Positions 25,641 to 33,156 of a stretch of 35,127 nt of DNA are shown piece after piece. Source of the DNA: Chitinivibrionales bacterium. GTDB taxonomy: Bacteria; Fibrobacterota; Chitinivibrionia; Chitinivibrionales; WJKA01. Below the pieces are notes generated by a model, which ran no database searches, was not told the DNA's origin, and was given only the letters and a program-made list of their open reading frames with translations. The DNA lies in assembly GCA_014728215.1 (NCBI GenBank), contig WJLZ01000071.1, positions 1-35,127 of the forward strand. The letters are read 5' to 3'. A program made the position numbers and the translations under genes. How positions within the stretch are numbered: the first letter of the stretch is position 1; each line of letters starts with the position of its first letter.

Positions 25641-25705
25641 GATAAATCCTATGAATGACAACCCTCCCGTTTCTGGGGCTGGTTACCCGGATACGTTATG
25701 TTTAT
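25641..25705 (+). repeat. Dispersed 65-bp repeat, copy 2
   Basis: Matches copy 1 (13534-13598) at 54 of 65 positions. It starts 6 bp after the stop of the sulfatase remnant and lies about 55 bp before an IS110 transposase remnant. The stem CTGGG (25673-25677) / CCCGG (25686-25690) contains a U-G pair in plus-strand RNA. Confidence 0.8.
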
Positions 25706-25758
25706 TATGAACAATTAGCTTAACATGAGGGCGTTATCCTATGCCACCGAAGAAAATA

Positions 25759-26110
25759 TTTTGTGTCGGCATGTAAACGCTACGATATCAGATTTCCGGA
25801 AGACACGGGCCGCAAGACACATTGGACAGATGTGCATATTGCCTGGCTTAAGAAGAGAATAAAATCACTGGGTCGTTTAATGTCAAGTCGACATCGAAAT
25901 GCTACTGACGCAATATACCTGCCTGTGTGAAAGCATTGAAGAGCTTAACGCGGCATACTGAGCATAAGTGAGGGCGAACATTAAAAAAGGTTAATGGTGC
26001 ATTATGCACGTTCCGCTGGATTGACACACTGGGCTCCATGAGTCTTGTGAGTGAGATTGGTGACATACATCGTTTTGCACATCCCCGACAACGTACCAGA
26101 TGTACATATG
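25759..26110 (+). pseudogene. IS110-family transposase remnant
   Basis: The middle and start of the C-terminal domain of an IS110 transposase are visible in different frames: YDIRFPEDTGRKTHWTDVHI then AWLKK, later LTQYTCLCESIEELNAAY, and finally GALCTFRWIDTLGSMSLVSE then IGDIHRFAHPRQ (the family pattern ALR/TFRGIDTLTAM-LVAEIGDFRRFA-PRQ). The N-terminal DEDD domain and the C-terminal Ser region are missing, and there are stops and shifts. From 26110 to 26422 no gene is supported. Confidence 0.75.
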
Positions 26111-26422
26111 AGAATTTGTATAATCCCGCGTTGGCTTTAACGTTGACCATGGAAGCGGATTTTTATCTGGTTTTTCATTTGGGTTTTATTTCCGCAGGAA
26201 AAAAAGAATGGGCCGGCACAGGCAACGAATCGAGCGGCAGCGAGAACATTGCCGCTCTCATTGGCATGCCATTTACTGTGTTTTGAATGAACAACGTAGC
26301 TTTACATCCGTGTGCCCGAAGGGTGTGATAGCCCGGTGGTCGCAATTCGGGAAACACTGTTTGCAGAAGCGTGACATCCAAATATGGCCGGCGTCTGCTT
26401 TAATACGGAAGGAGGAGGCCAT

Positions 26423-27535
26423 ATGACGGAAGAATCGAAGGCGACATTGAATTCGAGTACTCGAAAATGGTGGATGCTTCTGCAGTTCGAAAAAGGTGGC
26501 GAATTCGATGTGGAAGTGCGAAGGCAGGTTGACGCCTATTTTGCAAAAATGGGACGGTCCCGCACGGGAACCGGCGCCCTCCATGCCAAGACGGCGATCA
26601 TTTTGAGTTCTTTTGTGCTCTCTTATGGTCTGCTGGTTTTCTGGGCGGAAAATGTTGTCGCAGCCCTGGGACTGGCGGTGCTGCTCGGTCTGTCGGCTGC
26701 GGGAATCGGGATGAACATTCAGCATGATGCCGGTCACGGGGCATATTCCCGTCGCGGCTGGGCAAACAGGCTTGCTGCGATGTCACTGAACCTTATAGGT
26801 GGCAACTCTTACGTGTGGAAATGGAAACACACTCGTTTTCATCACACCTTTGTTAATATCACCGATTACGATTCCGATCTGGATTTCGGGGGCATGGGAA
26901 GGGTTACCCCCTATCAGAAAAAACGGTGGTTTCACCGCTGGCAGCAATTCTACCTCTGGCCGCTCTACAGTCTGCTGGCGATCAAGTGGCAATTTATCGA
27001 TGACTTTCTTGTGATTGCACAAGGCCGCCTCGGTGTTCATGAAGTGCCCCGCCCCAAAGGGTGGGCTCTTCTCCTGTTTGTCAGCGGCAAGGCGGTGTTT
27101 TTCACACTGGCTTTCTTTGTACCCCTCCTGATGCGCCCATGGCCGCAGGTCCTGCTCTTCTATCTCAGCGCGTCCCTGGTCGCCGGTATCTACCTGAGTT
27201 TGATTTTCATCCTGCCCCATACGGTGGAGGATTCGATCTTTCCCGTTCCCGCAGAAGGGAAAGGGCGAATCGACACCTCTCGAACCGAACACCAGGCACG
27301 GGTAACCGCCGACTTTGCCCGTTCGAGCCGACTTTTCACCTGGCTTGTCGGCGCACTCAATTTTCATCGCGAACACCACCTCTTTCCCTCAATCTGCCAC
27401 TTACATACCCCTGCCCTGGCACCAATAATAGACGCGGTCTGTGAGCAATATGGTATCCCGCACACCGTGCACCGCTCATACTCCTCCGGCATCGTTTCGC
27501 ACTATCGGTTGCTCCGTCGCATGGGAAGAGAATAA
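26423..27535 (+). CDS. Membrane fatty acid desaturase
   Basis: ATG 26423 is preceded by GGAGGAGG and gives 370 residues (MTEESKATLN...); the longer in-frame start at 26384 is unlikely. The three diiron histidine boxes are complete: HDAGH, HTRFHH and HREHHLFP, with hydrophobic helix pairs between them (ALGLAVLLGLSAAGIGMNI; LLFYLSASLVAGIYLSLIFI). This layout is that of acyl-lipid/acyl-CoA desaturases (DesA/front-end type) which introduce a double bond using oxygen and a ferredoxin- or cytochrome b5-type donor. The third box starts with His rather than the Gln seen in front-end enzymes, and there is no fused cytochrome b5 domain. Oxygen dependence implies at least occasional exposure to air. Confidence 0.9.
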   Translation: MTEESKATLNSSTRKWWMLLQFEKGGEFDVEVRRQVDAYFAKMGRSRTGTGALHAKTAIILSSFVLSYGLLVFWAENVVAALGLAVLLGLSAAGIGMNIQHDAGHGAYSRRGWANRLAAMSLNLIGGNSYVWKWKHTRFHHTFVNITDYDSDLDFGGMGRVTPYQKKRWFHRWQQFYLWPLYSLLAIKWQFIDDFLVIAQGRLGVHEVPRPKGWALLLFVSGKAVFFTLAFFVPLLMRPWPQVLLFYLSASLVAGIYLSLIFILPHTVEDSIFPVPAEGKGRIDTSRTEHQARVTADFARSSRLFTWLVGALNFHREHHLFPSICHLHTPALAPIIDAVCEQYGIPHTVHRSYSSGIVSHYRLLRRMGRE

Positions 27536-27927
27536 CCGCACGCCTCACTCGACTTCAAAGGGGCGGTATCGGGAAGCAGGAGTGTCTGTTCAATGTTGCC
27601 GTCCACTTCACCTTTCGCGGAATAAAAATCTGTCAAGGCATAGCTCTGATGCTTGCTTTTTTATCGCCGACGCAAACATTCCGTGGATTTGGAATGAATC
27701 CTTATAACTATTTATATTAAAGCGGCCTTACGATTCATGTGCTCGGAGGAACCAATTGCATAATTTTTCTGCCAAAATACGCGACGCCGGCAAATTGACA
27801 GGTGCCAAACACAAGCTGCTTAGGTTTGTAGCCGGCCGCAGCGCGCGATCTCATTTTGAAAGAGACTCTTAGAGGGTAAATGAAACGGCAGAGACTGTTA
27901 TATACATAACCGGGAGCGATTTAGCCT
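27536..27927. other. Intergenic region upstream of the SLATT-GNAT pair
   Basis: No gene or clear regulatory motif was recognised. GGGAG (27911-27915) is the possible ribosome site of the next gene, which begins with GTG. Confidence 0.4.
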
Positions 27928-28824
27928 GTGGATTACAAAAATGTTCGCGAATGGTACATAGGAGCGCTTCACCGCCAGTTCGGCCACCGGGCAGCGGAGC
28001 TGCGGTTCATGCAACGCCACCGTATTTTGGGAGGCAGTAACCAGATATTGACTGTCGTTGTCGGCACGAGCGCTTTCGGAGCGATCATGAGTAAATTCAC
28101 TCATCAGTGGCTCATCTATATCCCATTGGGATTTTCGTTGCTGGCAATTGCACTTCCGGCAATTACAAGATTTCTGAATTATCTGCCACTTGCCGAGTCG
28201 CATGCATCGGCGAGAAGAAAATACGGTAAAATAACCTCGGAATTTCAATCGGTGATGGCTGGATGTTCACCGCGGCAATGCATGCAGTTTATTTCCGACA
28301 AATCTTCATGGTATGCCGATATCATGGAGAGCGCTCCTCCGATACCGCTGGATCTGTGGGAAGAGGCTGGAAAAGAAGCGGAAAATGTAGGCGGAGATAT
28401 TTCCGGGAACATGTTCCACGAGGTCGCATGTTTGGTGGAAATGTCCGATGATTTTCTCTATTCGGACAGCACTATCGCTCCCATGCCGGATCAGCGTCGC
28501 TGGCGGTATTCGGTAACGAACGCCAGGATCAGGTTCTATCAAAAACAATTGGATATCTCATTTGATGTCGAAGTCGTCAACCCTTCAACACAAGAAAAGG
28601 AACAATACCGCTGCCAGGGCTCTGGGCCGATGCATAACGCGGATGGATATATTACCTACACATTCTGTTCTCCCGCCAACGAAGCTCGCTGGGCCGGCAT
28701 CATGCTTCTTCGCATCCCATCCCACGGCGATATTTACGGTTTATGGATGACTACCAATGTCAACGAAGACGACAAGATCCCTCTGGGAAAGATTTCATTT
28801 CATCGCCAGGTCAAACATGATTAG
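27928..28824 (+). CDS. SLATT-like two-helix membrane protein with a C-terminal beta domain
   Basis: The GTG start at 27928 is preceded by GGGAG 12 nt away; 298 residues. The N-terminal about 110 residues match the SLATT fold: HRQFGHRAAELRFMQRHRIL, a first membrane helix QILTVVVGTSAFGAIM (the characteristic VGTSAF), a second helix WLIYIPLGFSLLAIALPAIT, then LAESHASARRKYGKITSEFQ (H-x-A-x-x-KYG-I-x-x-E). SLATT domains are predicted membrane pore effectors linked to SMODS/SLOG nucleotide-signalling immunity. The middle region is helical. Residues about 190-295 form a beta-rich domain (IRFYQKQLDISFDVEVVN ... WAGIMLLRIPSHGDIYGLWM), lipocalin-like in appearance but not identified, which could sense a ligand. 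The last 8 bases overlap the GNAT start. Confidence 0.65.
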   Translation: MDYKNVREWYIGALHRQFGHRAAELRFMQRHRILGGSNQILTVVVGTSAFGAIMSKFTHQWLIYIPLGFSLLAIALPAITRFLNYLPLAESHASARRKYGKITSEFQSVMAGCSPRQCMQFISDKSSWYADIMESAPPIPLDLWEEAGKEAENVGGDISGNMFHEVACLVEMSDDFLYSDSTIAPMPDQRRWRYSVTNARIRFYQKQLDISFDVEVVNPSTQEKEQYRCQGSGPMHNADGYITYTFCSPANEARWAGIMLLRIPSHGDIYGLWMTTNVNEDDKIPLGKISFHRQVKHD

Positions 28825-29383
28825 CCGGAATACGCATTATTTTGATGTCAATTTTTTCAGAAAAGCCAACCAATCCGATATCACAGCGATCGTTTCTATC
28901 AACAACTCCTGCGCGCTTCCGTGGAAGCAAAACGGGTTTGTTCTCAATGCAGTAGATGAGCAGCAAATCGCCGCACTAACAGGTCAGCCCGATAAAGCCG
29001 TGTATGTTTGCGGCACCGCGGGCCGAATCGAAGCATTCGTTATTACTGCATCCGATGAAGACAGGGGCGTTCTGGACAAGGTGCACTGGTACAGCTCTGA
29101 TATCCGCAGCCGTTTTTTTGCCTGTTCCCGGCTATATATCAGCAAAGTTGCCGTTCACCCCTCGGCACAGCGAAGCGGTCGCGCGCACTTTTTGTATGTT
29201 TCCCTATTGAATATGTTTCCCACCGAGCTTTTTTACGCTTTCATTACGCAGGCTCCGGTTCAAAACAGCAGCTCGGTCGCATTTCACCGCTCGATGAATT
29301 TCGGTGTTTTCGGCTGCTATACAGCAGAGGAGTACTGCGGACTGCAGGGTTATCGAAGTGAGTTGTACGGGCGCTTTATGTAA
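28817..29383 (+). CDS. GNAT-family N-acetyltransferase
   Basis: ATG 28817 lies inside the end of the SLATT gene (8-nt overlap), so translation is probably coupled; longer in-frame starts would overlap more. The 188-residue protein shows the GNAT pattern: KANQSDITAIVSINNSCALP at the N-terminus, a central beta strand CSRLYISKVAVHPSAQRSGR followed by AHFLYVSLL (motif A, V-x-P-x-x-(Q/R)-x-x-G-x-(G/A), acetyl-CoA binding), and SSSVAFHRSMNFGVFGCY (motif B, F-H-x-x-x-F/N-F-G). It resembles COG3818-like predicted acetyltransferases. The substrate is unknown. Its pairing with a SLATT protein suggests a role as toxin, modifier or antidote of that protein. Confidence 0.75.
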   Translation: MISRNTHYFDVNFFRKANQSDITAIVSINNSCALPWKQNGFVLNAVDEQQIAALTGQPDKAVYVCGTAGRIEAFVITASDEDRGVLDKVHWYSSDIRSRFFACSRLYISKVAVHPSAQRSGRAHFLYVSLLNMFPTELFYAFITQAPVQNSSSVAFHRSMNFGVFGCYTAEEYCGLQGYRSELYGRFM

Positions 29384-29655
29384 TGCGATATCCTTATGAG
29401 GTACCGTGAGGATGGAGACGGTTACTTGCGCTTCCTGCATGTGTTGCGCCGGCTCGCATGTTCGATTTGCGCTTTGCCGGCTTAACATATCTTCGGCAAA
29501 AAACGTCGGCGTAGTTTGTACATGCTCCTGCAGGATGGGTAGTGAACCTGACACGACCGTCTCTTTGTCTGAAAAAAACGGAGATGGAACGAAATACGTC
29601 AACCTGAAGCCCGGTTTGGCTACAGCGGTTGTTTACAGGCAAAAGGGTGCGGTAT
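29384..29655. other. Region after the GNAT gene without a supported gene
   Basis: Short open frames on both strands are Cys- or Arg-rich and lack motifs. The region ends in a strong hairpin. Confidence 0.4.
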
Positions 29656-29694
29656 AACTGCTTTCTATGCCGTAAACCGGCATAGAAAGCAGTT
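29656..29694. terminator. Perfect 17-bp hairpin, probable terminator or insertion relic
   Basis: AACTGCTTTCTATGCCG (29656-29672) is exactly complementary to 29678-29694, with loop TAAAC. TTATGTC follows, so the T run is weak. It may end the SLATT-GNAT transcript about 270 nt after the stop. Confidence 0.5.
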
Positions 29695-29762
29695 TATGTC
29701 TGAAGGACTTTATCTGTAAACAACGACTGAGAAACGCCGGGTGATGTCCCTGTCTCTTTACA

Positions 29763-30096
29763 ATCCCGTTTTTATGTGCCGCTGTCGTTTCATGGAATAC
29801 GGTATATCGAGCGAAAACAATAATTTCGGTAAGTTTGCCTGTGCAGATCTTGATCGCGACGGCAAAACTGAAATATTCACCGGTAACATTGACAGCAAGT
29901 TATTTGTATTTGTGTAATGCTCTTCAGAGGAATATGCATTCTTTCTTTTCTTTATGACCGAGCATATATTTTCAAATATGTACAATATTGTGATTGACCC
30001 GGATCTTGATGAGGACGGCCCGTTGGAGCTGATTGCTGCGGGATGCGAATGTATGAAAATATTTGAAAGCTCCTTCCACATTGGCCACCGCCTATA
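29763..30096 (+). pseudogene. FG-GAP/VCBS repeat protein remnant
   Basis: Two short coding pieces are recognisable. The first contains FGKFACADLDRDGKTEIFTG then NIDSKLFVF and a stop. The second (from about 29953) contains YNIVIDPDLDEDGPLELIAA then GCECMKIFES and a stop. Both show the calcium-binding D-x-D-x-DG loop of FG-GAP repeats. There is no signal sequence or full propeller; the gene is broken. Confidence 0.65.
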
Positions 30097-30410
30097 ATGA
30101 ACATGTTAACATCAGGCATGACATACTTTCTCACTTCACTCACGCACCATTTCGTTGGAACTCTCCAGATACCTGCAAGAGATCTTAAAATGACCGCTGG
30201 TCCGGTAATACCAATTAGAGAGAGCTTGGATAACAGAGATGGATTCCTGTTCATTCTTCAAATCGTCGCATCGTCGCGTCTTCGTGTCGTCCCGCCGACC
30301 GTTATGTTTTGTCGACGAACAGAAATTTAATCACTTGTTTCCTCTGAATTATCTCCCCAAAAGAAGGGCTACTGAAATCTCCGGTTTTATCCGGCCCTTT
30401 CAGATATTGA
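30097..30410. other. Intergenic region, nothing recognised
   Basis: Short frames occur on both strands without motifs. A run of CGTCGCATCGTCGCG near 30265 is mildly repetitive. Confidence 0.4.
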
Positions 30411-31077
30411 TTATTTTACCCAGGCCCTGACATCGGTAAGCGAGCCTTCAAGACCGGGATGATCGATCAGTACCACCGCCGAATCTTCATCAGGACCGCT
30501 TCCGATAGTTATGTCACCGCATGATAAAAAGTTAATTCCCAGCGAATTGCTATACCCCACAAGGTGTTGCACCCGCCACTGCATCGGCATCATCATTGTA
30601 TTTGTCTTGCCAGCGTTCGTTTATCCGGAAATAATTAAGTGCACCTCCACTGGTCAGCCACTGACCGACAAACAGTGTCTTTATATAATTGCTGTCTAAG
30701 TCTTCGAGCCAGACAGCTACTGTTTTACTGTGAGCTTCCAGATTTGTAGTGTAGGATATTTCGAGTGTATCTGACATAATCGGCACTACAACATCGAGGA
30801 CAGTTTTCCCGCTCTCCGGAAAATCGACCCACAATGTTTCTGAAGATATCGAATCACCGGAGTTTCCATACGTTTCAATATAAACAGAATAGCCGTACCA
30901 TGGTGGTACAGTGAACCATGAGGTGTCGCCCGAATGAGCTGAAGCGTAGAGGCCATCTGTGCTGTCGCTTTCAATAAATATGTTGCAAAGAAGGGTATCG
31001 CGTTTTGTGCAGGTGGAGCAGCATTTGACACTTACGCCGAGGTTATCCAGTTCGTAGACCGGTGATTGAAATGACAT
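30411..31077 (-). pseudogene. DUF2271-like protein, frameshifted
   Basis: The first frame (31077 to 30550) contains TLEISYTTNLEAHSKTVAVW then LEDLDSNYIKTLFVGQWLTS and DADAVAGATPCG, matching DUF2271 (VAVWIED-GKFV-TLFV... D-x-x-(S/T)GATP). It stops (TAG) right after the GATP motif. The sense continues in another frame with YSNSLGINFLSCGDITIGSG to a stop at 30411. A signal peptide is missing at the visible start and the N-terminal part (CCSTC) has no clear match. It is probably a broken gene for a secreted protein. DUF2271 proteins are often associated with flavinylated redox systems. Confidence 0.55.
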
Positions 31078-31574
31078 TTGTCGATTGGGCGATTACTGAA
31101 TAGGTGAAAAAAAATAAACAGAAGTTTTCTTTGAGAAAACATACTCGCCTCCAGGATTGGATTGTATATCCATTTTGAAATGATCCTATATACCGCATAT
31201 CAACATGTTCCTTTCCGGGATATTGCAGCCCTTACCATTTGTAAGATACTATATTATCACGAGATAGTCACACAAAAATATGCAGTGATAGCGATTTCCT
31301 TTTTTCATGATAACATACTTCAAGCAGCTCGCATCCTTGATTGCGTAACCTCAGCGAGGAAATCAAGAAAATCGTACAGCTCGTGGTTGTTACTCCGTTC
31401 TGCTACGTGAGGAAAAAAATGGCTAAAATTTAAAAAAAATGAGGATTTCTATACAGAATAATAATTAATTTGGACAGCAGTGACTTTTCCCATAAATATT
31501 CCTTCTTAAAAAGGACTGAGAAATAAAATATTTTCTTTTAAACAGAAGATGGTGCTATTTCAGGCAAAATATAT
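31078..31574. other. AT-rich intergenic region
   Basis: No gene is supported. The interval 31411-31574 is very A/T-rich and could contain promoters for the following Mut7-C remnant. Confidence 0.4.
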
Positions 31575-32150
31575 ATGAGCAACGAAAATGATCATCAATT
31601 TACCGCATCTTTCAGATTCTACGAAGAGCTGAATGATTTTCTTCCTGAAGAGAAACGGAAGCGGACCGTTTCCTATGCCTTTAAGGGGAAGCCGTCGGTG
31701 AAAGATGCAATCGAAGCAAGGGGGTACCTCATACCGAAGTCGACCTGATCGTGGTAGACGGCGAGTCGGTGGGATTCGGGTATCATCTCAGGGATAGGGG
31801 CCGGGTGGCGGTCTAACCAATGTTCGAGGGAGTCGATATCAGCCCCTGGTAAAGCACCGGGAAAAGCCGCTCCGCAACCCCAAGTTTATCGCCGATGTCC
31901 ACTTGGGGAAACTGGCGCGAGTTATGCGACTTCTGGGATTCGATACGCTCTACCGGAGCGACTACACCGACCGTGAGATCGTAGAATTGAGTGTTGCAGA
32001 GCGACGGGTGGTGCTGACCCGTGACCGGCGGTTACTCCATGTAAAGTTCGTTGCTCACGGCTATTGCATCAGGTCATTGGATCCTGAAAAGCAGCTTGCC
32101 GAAGTAATCGCTCGGTTCGACCTGAAGCGGCATATCGTCAGCGAAAACAG
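31575..32150 (+). pseudogene. Mut7-C (ubiquitin-like plus PIN-like RNase) pseudogene
   Basis: The start MSNENDHQFTASFRFYEELN and ...AFKGKPSVKDAIEARG is the Mut7-C ubiquitin-like domain. One G is missing in a G run near 31719, after which the sense continues in another frame (HTEVDLIVVDGESVGFGYHL). A TAA replaces a codon in the VAV-x-PMFEGVDISP motif at about 31816, and one more base is missing near 31848. The sense then runs in FIADVHLGKLARVMRLLGFD, RSDYTDREIVELSVAERRVV and LTRDRRLL, the PIN-like Mut7-C domain with its acidic residues intact. It ends near FDLKRH without the usual C-terminal zinc ribbon, and abuts the rhodanese gene on the other strand. Three or more lesions make it a pseudogene. 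Confidence 0.8.
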
Positions 32151-32151
32151 T

Positions 32152-32595
32152 TCATTGGGCCTCTCTTTCGTCCTCACTCAGCTGCCAGCTTTTCACAACA
32201 GGAAATCCTTTTTCTTCCCATTTCCAGACACCTTCTCTACATACAAGGATATTGGTATAACCGATCGCATGCGCCGCAACTGCGGCACGAGTGCTTTTCC
32301 CTCAGCCGGGACCATTGCAATAGAATACGATAAGCGTGTCTTTATCAGGCGGCATTCTTTTTGATGAGTTAACCTCTGTATGGGGAATGTTGAGAGCTCC
32401 TTTAATATGCGTTTTTTCATATTCCTTTGCCGAACGGGCATCAATGAGCACAAATTCGGTATCGTTCTTCGTTAAGGCAAAAAGGCTGTCGGCCGTAATA
32501 TATTCCGGCTCGAAATCACTGGCGGTATCGCTTTCTGTTGCCGAAAGGAGCGTGCAAAATATCAGAATGTGCAGGAAACAGTTTTTGTTTTTCAT
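32152..32595 (-). CDS. Exported single-domain rhodanese, selenocysteine-containing (Sec98)
   Basis: Rhodaneses move sulfane sulfur via an active-site Cys persulfide. ATG 32595 begins a signal peptide (FLHILIFCTLLSATES), so the protein is periplasmic or surface-associated. The fold is clear before the TGA (EFVLIDARSAKEYEKTHIKG, ALNIPHTEVN) and after it (RAAVAAHAIGYTNILVCREG, VWKWEEKGFPV). The active-site loop reads TLIVFYCNGPG-U-GKST; relatives have CNGPxCGRS, so the TGA at 32302-32304 replaces the second Cys. Reading through gives 147 residues and stops at 32152. A SECIS-like hairpin follows the TGA. Standard callers would end the gene at Gly97 and lose about a third of the domain. The alternative, a nonsense mutation in a pseudogene, is unlikely given an otherwise undamaged frame. 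Confidence 0.85.
32271..32288 (-). promoter_or_regulatory. Bacterial SECIS-like hairpin in the rhodanese gene
   Basis: On the minus strand GTGCCGC (32288-32282) pairs with GCGGCGC (32277-32271), seven pairs including one U-G, around loop AGTT. The loop starts 20 nt after the TGA and has G at position two, as in bacterial SECIS elements. Confidence 0.72.
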
Positions 32596-32905
32596 AAATC
32601 TTTTACTTGTAAAAGGTCGAAAGTATCTCTTATCGTAATATTAATATATATGAAGAATGAACTGCATATAAAAAATGTCATAAATTTAGCTTCACCGGTA
32701 GTTTCACCGTTCGGATCGGAAGGAGACCATTTTATTGGCTCTGCGCTCGATTCCGATATACACTGCTTTTTGTACCGCAGCCGGCCATCATCTCCATCTC
32801 AGAATAATCGGCTGCCTGTAACATTTTTCATATACCGGTATCTTGATCTTGTTTTGAATCGGCTGAAAACCTATTTTGATTCCATCGCTTCCCAACTGAA
32901 AAAGG
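32596..32905. other. Intergenic region upstream of the rhodanese gene
   Basis: The plus-strand frame from about 32650 has no recognisable motif. The A/T-rich part next to 32600-32650 probably holds the rhodanese promoter. Confidence 0.4.
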
Positions 32906-33142
32906 ATGGCGAATATATGCGGTACATTTTTCCTTGCGGCAATCATCTGTGCCGCACATCTCCGGTATGCCCAGTGCACTAAAGCTACTGATTGTAAAGG
33001 TGGCCGAATTAGCGTGTCGGTTGAAAATTTTGATGAATGGCAATATGTGGATCCTGTGCGTGTTGAAGAGAGCAAGGCGGAAAAAGGTGTTATTCCTTTT
33101 GGTATGGTTGAAGCGCTGGTGGGAATTGAATTCGAACGGTAA
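32906..33142 (+). CDS. Possible small exported protein
   Basis: The 78-residue frame starts with a hydrophobic stretch (MANICGTFFLAAIICAAHLR) that could be a signal sequence, followed by RISVSVENFDEWQYVDPVRV and a charged end. It lies 14 bp before the GH28 start on the same strand. There is no family match and no positive charge before the hydrophobic core, so it may be a chance frame or a truncated gene. Confidence 0.35.
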   Translation: MANICGTFFLAAIICAAHLRYAQCTKATDCKGGRISVSVENFDEWQYVDPVRVEESKAEKGVIPFGMVEALVGIEFER

Positions 33143-33156
33143 ACAGATAAAGTATT

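Noticed and set aside
25641-26110. Repeat copy 2 as the bridge RNA of the IS110 element
   Set aside because: The IS110 remnant lacks its N-terminal part, so the repeat is not in the upstream non-coding end where the bridge RNA would be, and copy 1 has no IS110 sequence near it.
29406-29657. Cys-rich plus-strand frame after the GNAT gene
   Set aside because: It lacks a family match or ribosome site, and the minus strand is equally open; there is not enough to call a third cassette gene.
8322-32595. Genome-wide TGA reassignment (code 4 or 25)
   Set aside because: Many genes in the window end with TGA at the expected family length, and TGA is not found at Trp or Gly positions.
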